Shown here: positions 17,326 through 25,933 of the stretch, piece by piece | Layout of the letters: every line of letters begins with the position of its first letter | Numbering within the stretch: position 1 is the stretch's first letter | Assembly: GCA_900315835.1 (NCBI GenBank) | Contig: ONAR01000004.1 | Location: forward strand, 18,434 to 82,433 | Direction: 5' to 3' | DNA from: an uncultured Prevotella sp. | GTDB lineage: Bacteria; Bacteroidota; Bacteroidia; Bacteroidales; Bacteroidaceae | DNA: 64,000 bases | The notes under the pieces: model-generated | The model's input: only the letters and a program-made list of their open reading frames with translations | What the model was told of the DNA's origin: nothing | Databases searched by the model: none | Position numbers and translations under genes: made by a program

Positions 17326-19356
17326 TTATTTTACGATAATCTCGTCGGTAAAGATCCATTCGCCGGGGTTGTCGCAGCCGGCCTCAATATGGATGTAGCG
17401 TCCGCGGTCCTTACCTTTCCACTGCCAGGGGCGTACCGACACTTTCTCAAGATGCTCGCGTGGCTGTTCTTTCCTGTAGACCTCACGCCAGGCAGCCCCG
17501 TCATCGGACAGGCTGATGCGGAACGTATTCGGGAAAAAGATCCACGGACTGTCAAACTGCATCATCTCCATCGTGATGCTGTGAAGACTGGTCACCTTTC
17601 CTAAATCGACCACGATGTCCAGCGGCTGTTTCTTCCGGTCGCTGCGCTGCATGAACCCTTGCCAGCGGCCGTCGTTGTTGGACCATCCTCCCAACATGCC
17701 GTCAACCAGAGAGCCGTCACCGCCGGCGGCGTATTTGTCGGCATAGCGGCTGTTGTAGGTCACCTTGGCCTGACGGGCGAGATGGGTGACGGGTCTCAGC
17801 GTCTCTTTCCTGTCGCCGCGGGCACTCTTCAGGTCGAAGGCGTTCACATGGTTTGCCTTCATCCATCCGGTCTGGGCGAGGATGGAGGCCTGGAGCTGCG
17901 GATAGGTGATCCGGTCGCCGCTCCACCCCCGCTCGGCGATGGCCAGCTCACGGGGATAGAGCATGTATTCGGCGTAGTCAGGGGTCGTGATCTGCTCCGT
18001 CCACAGGTTGCCCTGTACACCTAAGATGTGTCCGGTCTGCCCGTTCTGGAGCGAGTCAGAAAGTGCCATTATCTCGGGTGCGTATTTCCACAGGCCCTCT
18101 AAGGAGAGGTAGCCTCCGAAGGCCTTTGGCACAAAGCGGGGGTCATCCTGATAGCGGTCCAGATAGTATTCGCCCGGCGTGAGGATGACATTGTGCCCGC
18201 GCAGCATGGCCTCACGTGCGGCTTTGCCGTCTCTCCACACCATGACATTCATGTTCGTTCCCAAAGACGGCTCGCTCCTGACAAGCTTGTCGGTCAGCAC
18301 TTCGTCCCACCCTATGGCCTCTCTGCCAAAGAACTTGAGAAACGCGGCCATACGCTGGATGAGAAAGCCCTGAAGGTCATCGGTCGAGGCCAGGCGGAGC
18401 TGCCCGGCCAGGTGGATGCACCTCGGACATTTGCGCCAGGCCTCCTTACCGGCTTCGTCGCCCCCGATATGGATGTAGTGGGACGGGAAGATGTCCATGA
18501 CCTCGCGGAGGACGTCGCAATAGAACCGGTATGTCTCTTCGTTGGACGGGCACACATCGCCTTGCGCGCCCTGGTTTCCCTCACATTTCAGTCCGGGACA
18601 GGCTGCCGTCACCTCATTGCTGTGGCCCGGCATCTCAATCTCCGGGACGACGGTTATGCCCTTGCCGGCCGCATAGGCCACAAGCTCCCTGAGCTCGGCC
18701 TGCGTGTAATAGCCGCCGTAAGCCCCCGGAGCGCCTTCGCTCATGTACTGGCGGTCCTTGCCGCTGTCCCACCAGCGTCCCCAGTCGCTCTCCGTGCGCC
18801 AGGCTGCCTTCCGGGTGAGTTCGGGGTAACGCCTGATCTGAATGCGCCATCCGCCGGCGTCGGTGAGATGCAGCTGGAGAATGTTGATTTTGTAACGGGA
18901 GAGGATGTCAACCTGCTTCTTTAGGAAGCTTACCGGGAAGAAATGGCGCGAGACGTCTATCATGCAGCCGCGCCATGCATAGCGGGGCGCGTCTTCGATA
19001 TGGCAGAGCGGCAGGCGTCCGCCGGCGGCGAGCTGGCACAGGGTGGTGCGGGCATGGCGCAGGCCGGAATCGTCGTGGCTCCTGACGGATATGCCCCCGG
19101 CGGTAACGTCGATTACGTAGCCCTCCTGCGGAAGAGACGGGTCGAGGCTGCTGCGTACGTCCTTTGTCAGCGTGCTGTCCAACGGATGCCTGAGCCTCAG
19201 ATATTCTCCCTTCTTCATCTCAATCTTCACGGGCTGGGGCAGCAGCTGTGGGACAAACTGCTGCGCACAGGCGGGCAAGGCAAGGAGGAAGACGGAAATG
19301 CCCGTCACTGCCTTTCCGAGTCTGGGACGAATAAGTTTTGCGATACTTCTCTTCAT
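17326..19356 (-). CDS. GH20 beta-N-acetylhexosaminidase
   Basis: Exported enzyme that removes terminal beta-linked GlcNAc or GalNAc from glycans. The start at 19356 gives 676 residues with a signal peptide ending at Ala-Cys-Ala-Gln; a start at 19368 is also possible. Order of domains: GH20b-type N-terminal region (about 35-125), GH20 catalytic barrel (about 128-480) with the catalytic pair Asp300-Glu301 in HIGGDEAGKEAW, and a C-terminal discoidin/F5-8-like region (about 540-676, DIVVDLGKVTSLHSITMEMM). It is divergent from the GH92 gene with a promoter for each in the 154-base gap. Host N- or O-glycan breakdown is the likely role. Confidence 0.93.
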   Translation of the reverse strand: MKRSIAKLIRPRLGKAVTGISVFLLALPACAQQFVPQLLPQPVKIEMKKGEYLRLRHPLDSTLTKDVRSSLDPSLPQEGYVIDVTAGGISVRSHDDSGLRHARTTLCQLAAGGRLPLCHIEDAPRYAWRGCMIDVSRHFFPVSFLKKQVDILSRYKINILQLHLTDAGGWRIQIRRYPELTRKAAWRTESDWGRWWDSGKDRQYMSEGAPGAYGGYYTQAELRELVAYAAGKGITVVPEIEMPGHSNEVTAACPGLKCEGNQGAQGDVCPSNEETYRFYCDVLREVMDIFPSHYIHIGGDEAGKEAWRKCPRCIHLAGQLRLASTDDLQGFLIQRMAAFLKFFGREAIGWDEVLTDKLVRSEPSLGTNMNVMVWRDGKAAREAMLRGHNVILTPGEYYLDRYQDDPRFVPKAFGGYLSLEGLWKYAPEIMALSDSLQNGQTGHILGVQGNLWTEQITTPDYAEYMLYPRELAIAERGWSGDRITYPQLQASILAQTGWMKANHVNAFDLKSARGDRKETLRPVTHLARQAKVTYNSRYADKYAAGGDGSLVDGMLGGWSNNDGRWQGFMQRSDRKKQPLDIVVDLGKVTSLHSITMEMMQFDSPWIFFPNTFRISLSDDGAAWREVYRKEQPREHLEKVSVRPWQWKGKDRGRYIHIEAGCDNPGEWIFTDEIIVK

Positions 19357-19441
19357 ACAGGTAATCATGGCTGTCTCTGCTTGTCTTATTCAAACGGAGG
19401 CATTCAGTCTTTTATTATCGGCAGTATGGCCCTATGCGAGG

Positions 19442-19449
19442 CAAAAATA
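19442..19449 (-). promoter_or_regulatory. Promoter -7 element of the GH20 gene
   Basis: Minus-strand TATTTTTG followed by C fits TAnnTTTG. Predicted start near 19435, a leader of about 80 nt. Confidence 0.5.
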
Positions 19450-19482
19450 TGTTAAAGGCCGCATGAAGTCTTTTATTTTATG

Positions 19483-19490
19483 TAAGTTTG
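19483..19490 (+). promoter_or_regulatory. Promoter -7 element of the GH92 gene
   Basis: TAAGTTTGC; transcription would start near 19497, only ~14 nt before the ATG at 19511. This rules against the upstream in-frame starts. Confidence 0.55.
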
Positions 19491-19510
19491 CAGGAAACAT
19501 TAAACTTGAA

Positions 19511-21763
19511 ATGAAGAAAACTGTCACTCTCCTGTTCCTTGCCTTGCTGTGCCTGTCACCTGTCCGTGCCGGGAAGCTGACGCGTTATGTGGACCCGATG
19601 ATCGGAACGACCAATTTCTCCGTCTGCAACCCGGGTGCCGTGGTGCCCCATGGTCTGATGACGGTGACACCGTTCAATGTCATGGGCTCTGACCTTAATA
19701 AGTATGATAAGGACAAGCGCTGGTGGTCGGCCGTCTACGAGTACCATAACGTCTATATGGCCGGTTTTTCCCATGTTACGCTCAGTGGTGTGGGCTGTCC
19801 TGAGATGGGAACCCTCCTGACGATGCCGACAACGGGCAAGCTCGATGTCGACTACCATCATTACGGCTCGGCGTATGACCAGGAGACGGCCCGGCCCGGC
19901 TATTACGGAGTGAGGCTGAAGAAATATGGGGTGAAGTGCGAGATGACGTCTACGCTTCGCTCCTCGCGTGAGCGTTACACCTTTCCTAAGGGAGAGGGCC
20001 ATATCCTTGTCAATATTGGTGACGGACTGACGAATGAGGTCGGCGGCAGCGTGCGGCGTGTCAGCGACACGGAGATAGAGGGTTTCCGTCTCCTTGGCAC
20101 GTTCTGCTACAATCCGCAGGCGGTATTTCCGATGTATTTTGTCGTGCGTGTCAGCAAGAAGCCGTTGTCGTCCGGTTTCTGGAAACTGCAGCCCAAGACG
20201 GGCGGCGCGCAGCGCCAGTGGGACCCCGACTATGGCAAATACAAGCTTTATACCGACTACGGGCGCGATCTGGCGGGCGACCGCATCGGCTGTTTCTTCA
20301 ACTATGACTTCGCCGACAGCACGGCCGTTGAGGTGAGTGTCGGGGTGTCGTTTGTCTCTGTCGAGAACGCGCGTGAGAACCTCGACGCGGAGCAGCGCGG
20401 CAAGACCTTTGACGACATCGCGCGGCAGGCCGACAATGAGTGGGAGAAGACGCTCGGCGCCATCACGGTCGAGGGCGGCACGGAGGCACAGAAGCGCGTG
20501 TTCTACACGGCGCTCTACCATACCCAGCTCGAGCCTTGTGTCCTGCAGGATGTCAACGGACAATATCCGATGATGGAGAGTGACAGCATCGGGCATACCG
20601 ACGGCACGCGCTACACGGTGTTCTCCCTCTGGGACACGTACCGCAACCTCCACCAGCTTGAGACGCTGCTCTATCCCGACAGACAGGTGGAGATGGTGCG
20701 CTCGATGATTGACATGTACCGGGAGTGGGGCTGGATGCCCAAATGGGAGCTCTTCGGTCGTGAGACGTGGACCATGGAGGGCGACCCCGCCATTCCCGTC
20801 ATTGCCGACACCTGGCTGAAGGGCTTGCGCGACTTCGACATTCACACCGCTTATGAGGCGTTCCGCAAATCGGCCACTACACCTGGAAAAGACAACAGGA
20901 TGCGGCCGGACATCGACCCGTATGTCTCCCGGGGCTATATCCCCGTGGGATGGTTCGCGCAGGATATGTCGGGTGACAACTCGGTCTCCCATGCCCTGGA
21001 GTATTATGTCGCCGACGCGGCGCTGGCCCGGCTGGCGGCGCAGCTCGGCCACAGGCAGGATGCCAGGATGTTCCGGGAGCGCAGCCTCGCGTACAAGAAC
21101 TACTATGACCGGCAGAGTGGGGTGCTGCGCCCGCGGCTGAAGGACGGCTCCTGGATTACGCCGTTCAACCCGAAAGACGGTGCCAACTTCTCCAACACGC
21201 CCGGATTCCACGAGGGGTCGGCATGGAACTACACGTTCTATGTGCCACACGACATCACGGGTCTGGCGAAGCTTATGGGTGGCCCCAGGGCTTTTGTCAA
21301 CCGGCTGCAGATGGTCTTCGACAAGGGACTCTACGATCCGGCCAATGAGCCTGACATTGCCTACCCATACCTCTTCAGCCGTTTCAAGGGTGAGGAGTGG
21401 CGTACGCAGGAGGAGGTGCGTAAGCTCATCGACAAATATTATACCGACAAGCCTGACGGCATTCCGGGCAACGACGACACGGGTACGATGTCGGCATGGG
21501 TGGTGTTCTCGATGCTCGGCTTCTATCCTGACTGCCCGGGCGACCCGAGCTACACGCTTACCACGCCCGTCTTCGACCGTGCCGTGCTGCATCTCGACAA
21601 ACGCTATTATCCCTCGGGCGACCTGACGATTGTCGCCAATCGGCCGTCCCCGTCAGCACGTCTGATCAGCACAATGACGCTCGGCGACAAAAAGCTGACC
21701 TCATACCGCGTCTCTCACGACGAGCTGCTTAAAGGCGGAAAGCTGGTGTTCAGCCTGAAATGA
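19511..21763 (+). CDS. GH92 alpha-mannosidase
   Basis: Exported 750-residue glycoside hydrolase of family 92, calcium-dependent exo-alpha-mannosidases that trim high-mannose or other alpha-mannosyl glycans. The start at 19511 gives a signal peptide (Lys-Lys, then LLFLALLCLSPVRA), and the promoter leaves no room for upstream starts. Family blocks: YVDPMIGTTNFSVCNPGA at the mature N-terminus, AGFSHVTLSGVGCPEMG, the GH92 core SLWDTYRNLHQLETLLYP, and the ELFGRETWTMEGDPAIPV block near residue 415. The C-terminal half has GNDDTGTMSAWVVFSMLGFY, containing the conserved acidic pair. Divergent neighbour is GH20. Linkage specificity cannot be told from sequence. Confidence 0.94.
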   Translation: MKKTVTLLFLALLCLSPVRAGKLTRYVDPMIGTTNFSVCNPGAVVPHGLMTVTPFNVMGSDLNKYDKDKRWWSAVYEYHNVYMAGFSHVTLSGVGCPEMGTLLTMPTTGKLDVDYHHYGSAYDQETARPGYYGVRLKKYGVKCEMTSTLRSSRERYTFPKGEGHILVNIGDGLTNEVGGSVRRVSDTEIEGFRLLGTFCYNPQAVFPMYFVVRVSKKPLSSGFWKLQPKTGGAQRQWDPDYGKYKLYTDYGRDLAGDRIGCFFNYDFADSTAVEVSVGVSFVSVENARENLDAEQRGKTFDDIARQADNEWEKTLGAITVEGGTEAQKRVFYTALYHTQLEPCVLQDVNGQYPMMESDSIGHTDGTRYTVFSLWDTYRNLHQLETLLYPDRQVEMVRSMIDMYREWGWMPKWELFGRETWTMEGDPAIPVIADTWLKGLRDFDIHTAYEAFRKSATTPGKDNRMRPDIDPYVSRGYIPVGWFAQDMSGDNSVSHALEYYVADAALARLAAQLGHRQDARMFRERSLAYKNYYDRQSGVLRPRLKDGSWITPFNPKDGANFSNTPGFHEGSAWNYTFYVPHDITGLAKLMGGPRAFVNRLQMVFDKGLYDPANEPDIAYPYLFSRFKGEEWRTQEEVRKLIDKYYTDKPDGIPGNDDTGTMSAWVVFSMLGFYPDCPGDPSYTLTTPVFDRAVLHLDKRYYPSGDLTIVANRPSPSARLISTMTLGDKKLTSYRVSHDELLKGGKLVFSLK

Positions 21764-21936
21764 AGCTGTCCAAGAGAAAATGCAGAGAATACAATTCAAG
21801 TAAAGGTATTCAAGTTTCCGAACTTCTGAACTTCTTCCGTTTTGATACGCCCTCTAACCCTGCAGGCCGTGTTATATACCTATTAATATTCTCAATATTT
21901 TATTGGTTTCTCGTTTCTGCCCACCTTTTTTATTCT

Positions 21937-22032
21937 CCTACCCACTTCGTGGGATATTGAGAAAATCGAAGAATATAAACTATATTTTCTCGATATTCTC
22001 TAATATTCTATATATCCCACGAAATGGGTAGG
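21937..22032. repeat. Long inverted repeat / REP-like palindrome
   Basis: CCTACCCACTTCGTGGGATAT at the left and its near-perfect complement at the right (one mismatch, ATATCCCACGAAATGGGTAGG region ending at 22032) enclose an AT-rich centre that is itself partly self-complementary. Each arm also contains a small hairpin (CCCAC-TTC-GTGGG). The remaining bases from 21764 to 22090 hold no gene; a 66-codon frame at 21760-21960 has no protein-like features. A degenerate copy of the AAGTTTCCGAACTTC repeat family lies at 21809-21835. Confidence 0.8.
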
Positions 22033-22116
22033 AACAAGAACAAAAAATCAGGAATATAAATGGCTGATAGTTACAAAATAAACAGGCCTTTAGTTGCGTG
22101 ATAACAAATCTTTCCT

Positions 22117-22124
22117 TAAATTTG
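22117..22124 (+). promoter_or_regulatory. Promoter -7 element of the hepT-mntA pair
   Basis: TAAATTTGC with a TTG about 20 bases upstream (22094-22096), the expected spacing for a -33 element. Predicted start near 22131, so the ATG at 22133 would be leaderless and the ATG at 22157 is preferred. Confidence 0.6.
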
Positions 22125-22156
22125 CAAGATGAATGGAAAAAGGAAAGAAGACGTGT

Positions 22157-22588
22157 ATGGCAGACAATAACGATGTGCGCTGGCTACAGCGCTATGACAG
22201 CTTCAGGAAAGCATTGGACAGACTGGAGAGCGTGACCCTGTCTGGACGGCACCCGTCAGACTTGTCCGAGTTGGAGAAAAGCGGACTGGTGCAATGGTTT
22301 GAATTCACCTACGAGCTGGCTTGGAAAGTGATGCAAGACTTGTTGGAATTTAAGGGTTATGAGTTTATGCGTGGTCCAAACGGCACTCTGCATGAGGCTT
22401 TCGCGGATGGTCTGATAGACGACAATGACACTTGGAGGCGAATGGCCAAAGACCGCACGCTGATGTCACACACTTATGATGAGCAGGATGCGTTGCGTGT
22501 GGTGGAGCTTATCTTCAAGGACTACACGCCCGTCTTGCACAAGCTTAGCGAGACGCTGGCCTCGCAACGGCAATTGACAGGCGTGTAG
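22157..22588 (+). CDS. HepT-like toxin (HI0074 / nucleotidyltransferase substrate-binding family)
   Basis: 143-residue HEPN-type four-helix protein, the HI0074-family partner of a minimal nucleotidyltransferase. The HEPN signature R-x4-H-x-Y is present as Arg100, His105 and Tyr107 (RTLMSHTY), the motif associated with RNase activity in HepT toxins. Upstream helices include LVQWFEFTYELAWKVMQDLL, a family hallmark. In characterised pairs the MntA partner neutralises HepT by adding AMP to the tyrosine of this motif. Start 22157 is chosen because the predicted transcription start is near 22131. The mntA-like gene follows after 29 bases. Whether this pair is a working toxin-antitoxin system is inferred. 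Confidence 0.82.
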   Translation: MADNNDVRWLQRYDSFRKALDRLESVTLSGRHPSDLSELEKSGLVQWFEFTYELAWKVMQDLLEFKGYEFMRGPNGTLHEAFADGLIDDNDTWRRMAKDRTLMSHTYDEQDALRVVELIFKDYTPVLHKLSETLASQRQLTGV

Positions 22589-22617
22589 TCTGTTGTAACC
22601 TGATCAAATAAATCTCT

Positions 22618-22968
22618 ATGACCGCATTGAACGAATATGGACTGAGCGAATGGACGATGAGCGACCTGATGTCGGTGTTCCGCAGACATCCCAAAGTCAG
22701 TAAGGTGATCCTCTTCGGCTCTCGTGCGAAAGGCAACTACCGCACCGGCTCTGATATTGATCTAGCACTGGTGGGTGAGGACATCGACCACGAGGAGATG
22801 CTGCGTATCTATAACGACATCGATGACCTCGGATTGCTTTACAAGGTTGACTTGTTGCACTATGAGGAGAAGCGGGGCATGCCCATCGGTGACCATATCG
22901 ACCGTGTAGGCAAGGTTTTTTATAGTCGTCCTGCCATATACACCGACCGTCCCGTCGGCGGTGCATAG
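22618..22968 (+). CDS. MntA-like minimal nucleotidyltransferase (antitoxin)
   Basis: 116-residue protein with the polymerase-beta-like nucleotidyltransferase signature G-S-x10-D-x-D: Gly34-Ser35 and Asp46/Asp48 in LFGSRAKGNYRTGSDIDLAL. This is the MNT domain of MntA/HI0073 proteins, which transfer AMP groups to the HepT toxin. A third acidic residue is expected in the YKVDLLHYEE strand. It follows hepT on the same strand, as usual for the HI0074-HI0073 order. It ends 18 bases from the converging metalloprotease gene. Confidence 0.87.
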   Translation: MTALNEYGLSEWTMSDLMSVFRRHPKVSKVILFGSRAKGNYRTGSDIDLALVGEDIDHEEMLRIYNDIDDLGLLYKVDLLHYEEKRGMPIGDHIDRVGKVFYSRPAIYTDRPVGGA

Positions 22969-22986
22969 CGCTGTGCCTTATTCGTA

Positions 22987-25836
22987 TTACTTGATGACAA
23001 CCTTCTTCCCGTCGATGATGTAGAGGCCCTTTGGCAGGCTGCGGCCGTCGTCAATCTTGCGGCCGTCGATGGTGTAGATGCCTTTCAAGCGGTTGTTGGC
23101 GCCATCCATCGTGACTGACGAGATGCCGTTGGTCACATCGCTGACCGGCACGAACTGGAAGTCGGTGGAGACAATCATGCCGTCGTTGCAGTTGCACCGC
23201 TGGTCGGATGTCATGGGGCCGTTGCCTACGCCACGCACCACCGAGAAATAGCCGTTGAGGCCTACCATGGCGCCGAAGTGCTGGTTGTTGAGGATGGTGA
23301 GTGCGCCCCACGAATAGCCCCGCTCAAGCGTGTGGTCCGGTCCCGGGTTGGTGAAGTTGCGGAAGTCGCTGAGCGAGCTTTCGAGGCTCTCTCTGTCGGG
23401 AACATCTGGGCTGAAGAGCGCGTTGTTCCTGACACTGGTGAAGTAGAATTTGCCATTCTTGACCGTGCAGAGCCAAAGGGCCGACTGTTTCTGCTCCTCG
23501 GTGGTATAGTTGTGGAAGTCGGCTCCGCTGACCAGTTTCTCCCCTTCCCCGTCATCCACCATATAATAATAGGTGTCGCGGTTGTAGGGACTGAGGTAGG
23601 CGCGCACCTGATAGTACTTGCCATTCTCGGGCATGACCACCTTGTCGTCACTGATTTCAGTGAGCGCGGCCATGGCCTTCTGTAGATTGTCAACCTCGGT
23701 GGCGGTGGTGGTGCTGATGATGTCGCCGTCTTTGAACACTTTGCTGTAGGCGGTCTGGAAGGCTGCTGTCTCTGTCAGGCCGTCTTTGGGATAGCCGATG
23801 CTGCCGATGTTGTCGTAGAGCGCCTTGGCCATGGTGGCCAGCGGCTGTGTCTGATAGCGCACCAGCTCCTGTGCGGTCACCGTCTCGGGAAGCCTGATGA
23901 GCTGCGTGTAGGTATAGTCGATATTGTTCACGTTGCCGCTCCATGACCGGCGTATCAGACTGCCCTCCCTGGTCTCCTTGCCGGTGCACAGTGTGGCCGT
24001 GCTCGTGTTGGTTCTGAAATAAGCCGTGAGCTTTTCGGTCATTGGCGGAATGTCATCGGTACTCTTCACCTCGATATAAGGTTTGGGCAAATCCGTGCCG
24101 TCGGTGGTCTTGAACAATGCCCGCTGCCCGTTGGGGTCGAACTTCAGGCCGCTGCCGATGGCACTGCCTGTCTGTTGGACGGTGTAGTCGTACCGGGGGA
24201 AGATGCTGCAGGCTATCTCACCCTTGACCTCCAGCTTGAAGCGGCCGCCACCAGTAGTGAAACTGGGCCAGCCCTCATAGTTGACATCGTTTACGGTGAG
24301 GTAGGGCATCATCAGTTTGTAGGAGCCGTTGTTCGGCACGTCGTCGGCCAGCATGTACTTGAAGGTCTTGCCGTAGTCGTCGGAGAACAGGATGCGCACT
24401 TTGCTGTCCTTGCCGTAGATTTGGGTACAGGGCTTCCAGGTGAAGGTAATCTCCCGGCCGATATTGTAATTCGGCAAGTTGCGCATGTTGACGTTGGTAA
24501 TCTCGAACGGCTCGCCGTCCACCACGTTCACCTTGATGCGCATGGCATCGTACTGCGACTTGTCGTGTACGGCCGCCATGAAGGTGTAGGCGCCGACATT
24601 GGAATAGTCGGAATATTCCTCCAGGTAGTTGCTGCTGGTTGTCGTGACGGTGGGGGCGTTGCAGTGGGGCCTGAAAACGATGACGCTGTCCTTTGACTCC
24701 TTGTACGACGGGCGCAGGCAGTTGGAGTGGGCCATGTCGTGCTTGGAGATGTCGAATGAGTTCACATTATAATAATAGTCGCCGCCGTTTTTCGTGGTCG
24801 TCGGCAGAGAGAACTGGAAGTCGGAGCCTTTCGTGATGGTGTATTCCGTCTTGATGCGGCTGCGGTCGAGCTTTGGCGCCGTACTCGACTCTTCCTCGGC
24901 GTAAGGGGCTACCGTGACGTTGCCGGGAAAGACCGTGACCAGATGTGTGCGGGCCTCGTCGGTGTAATAGTTCATGTTGGCCAGCGTGCTGCGCATCTGG
25001 TAGATGCTCGGCAGTGAGAAGAAGTCGCGCGGCGCGCCGTAGTTCATGATGCTGCGTCCTGAGCCGGGTTCAGTGCAGATGGCGTCGTCCTTCTGGTGGG
25101 TATGCTCCGCGCCGAAGCTGTGGCCTATCTCGTGGGCGATGGTCGTGATGTTGCTGATGGCCCATGCACTGCCTTTCAGCGTGGCCGAGGCGGCGCTGCC
25201 AAGCTGTGCCACGCCGTTGCGGCTCTTGTTGGGCCGGCTGATCAGGATGCCGAGGTCGTAGGTGGTGGAGTCGTCGCCAAGTGCCTTGTCGATAATCTGC
25301 CTGCTCAGGTAGAGGCGGGTCTCGTCGGTGGCGTTCTGGCTGAGCTGCAGGCCGTTGACATCGTAGCTGAAGAGGATGAGCTTTGGGTTGCGCACCACCT
25401 CAAACTTGATGCCAACGTCGTTGGTATAAAACTCGTTGAGTCCCTTTTCGAGCTTGTCCCACCACGCTTGCACTTCCTTGATGATCTCCTCCCGGCTTTT
25501 AGGGCTGGAGTAGCTGCCGAAGCCCTCGTCGGAGTTGTTGACGAACTCAGGCAGAATGCAGGTGGCCAGCCGGAAAGTGTAGACCCTACCGGTGTTCTTG
25601 ATGACCGATGCCGTTGAGGTCGTGGGGAAATGTGAGGGCACGCGGCGCGCCTTGGCGCGCATTGCTTCGGAATATTCCTTGGGTATGATGACTTCGCAAC
25701 TGTCCTGAATGCTGATGCCGGACTGTGAGTTGCTCTGTTCGGTCTGTGCCTGTGCCGGTAAGAAAGAGGCAAGCGACAGCAAAAGCGTGGCGGGCTGAAG
25801 CAGTCTGCCAAGCAGGTGGGGGTGATGTCCTTTCAT
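22987..25836 (-). CDS. Large secreted metzincin zinc protease
   Basis: 949-residue exported protein. A signal peptide (PATLLLSLASFLPAQAQ) is followed by a propeptide-like region, and then a reprolysin/M12B-like catalytic domain with the extended zinc motif HEIGHSFGAEH at residues 235-245, and a downstream Met-turn candidate RSIMNYGAPRD. The remaining ~650 residues are beta-rich modules of unknown role. The C-terminus (GIYTIDGRKI ... KGLYIIDGKKVVIK) resembles the C-terminal sorting-type tails common on exported Prevotella proteins and probably directs type IX-like secretion. The protease probably acts on host or dietary protein. A promoter lies ~45 bases upstream. Confidence 0.88.
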   Translation of the reverse strand: MKGHHPHLLGRLLQPATLLLSLASFLPAQAQTEQSNSQSGISIQDSCEVIIPKEYSEAMRAKARRVPSHFPTTSTASVIKNTGRVYTFRLATCILPEFVNNSDEGFGSYSSPKSREEIIKEVQAWWDKLEKGLNEFYTNDVGIKFEVVRNPKLILFSYDVNGLQLSQNATDETRLYLSRQIIDKALGDDSTTYDLGILISRPNKSRNGVAQLGSAASATLKGSAWAISNITTIAHEIGHSFGAEHTHQKDDAICTEPGSGRSIMNYGAPRDFFSLPSIYQMRSTLANMNYYTDEARTHLVTVFPGNVTVAPYAEEESSTAPKLDRSRIKTEYTITKGSDFQFSLPTTTKNGGDYYYNVNSFDISKHDMAHSNCLRPSYKESKDSVIVFRPHCNAPTVTTTSSNYLEEYSDYSNVGAYTFMAAVHDKSQYDAMRIKVNVVDGEPFEITNVNMRNLPNYNIGREITFTWKPCTQIYGKDSKVRILFSDDYGKTFKYMLADDVPNNGSYKLMMPYLTVNDVNYEGWPSFTTGGGRFKLEVKGEIACSIFPRYDYTVQQTGSAIGSGLKFDPNGQRALFKTTDGTDLPKPYIEVKSTDDIPPMTEKLTAYFRTNTSTATLCTGKETREGSLIRRSWSGNVNNIDYTYTQLIRLPETVTAQELVRYQTQPLATMAKALYDNIGSIGYPKDGLTETAAFQTAYSKVFKDGDIISTTTATEVDNLQKAMAALTEISDDKVVMPENGKYYQVRAYLSPYNRDTYYYMVDDGEGEKLVSGADFHNYTTEEQKQSALWLCTVKNGKFYFTSVRNNALFSPDVPDRESLESSLSDFRNFTNPGPDHTLERGYSWGALTILNNQHFGAMVGLNGYFSVVRGVGNGPMTSDQRCNCNDGMIVSTDFQFVPVSDVTNGISSVTMDGANNRLKGIYTIDGRKIDDGRSLPKGLYIIDGKKVVIK

Positions 25837-25877
25837 GTGACGTGTTTGTTGAATGTTTCGGTAATCTGTATTTTTTG

Positions 25878-25885
25878 CAAAAGTA
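25878..25885 (-). promoter_or_regulatory. Promoter -7 element of the metzincin gene
   Basis: Minus-strand TACTTTTGC fits TAnnTTTG; predicted start near 25871, leader ~35 nt. Confidence 0.5.
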
Positions 25886-25933
25886 TAAAAAAGGTTGCGA
25901 TTTAACCGATATTACCCAACAGATTAATGTTAA

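Noticed and set aside
16903-17398. Plus-strand open frames opposite the mutarotase
   Set aside because: Shadow frames of the rhamnose mutarotase gene.
19556-21592. 678-codon open frame on the minus strand
   Set aside because: It lies fully inside the GH92 gene on the opposite strand; composition is Arg/His/Val-rich as expected for antisense of a GC-rich gene and no domain pattern is visible.
21760-21960. Possible 66-residue protein after GH92
   Set aside because: Overlaps an inverted repeat, has no promoter and its hydrophobic stretch is an effect of AT-rich DNA.
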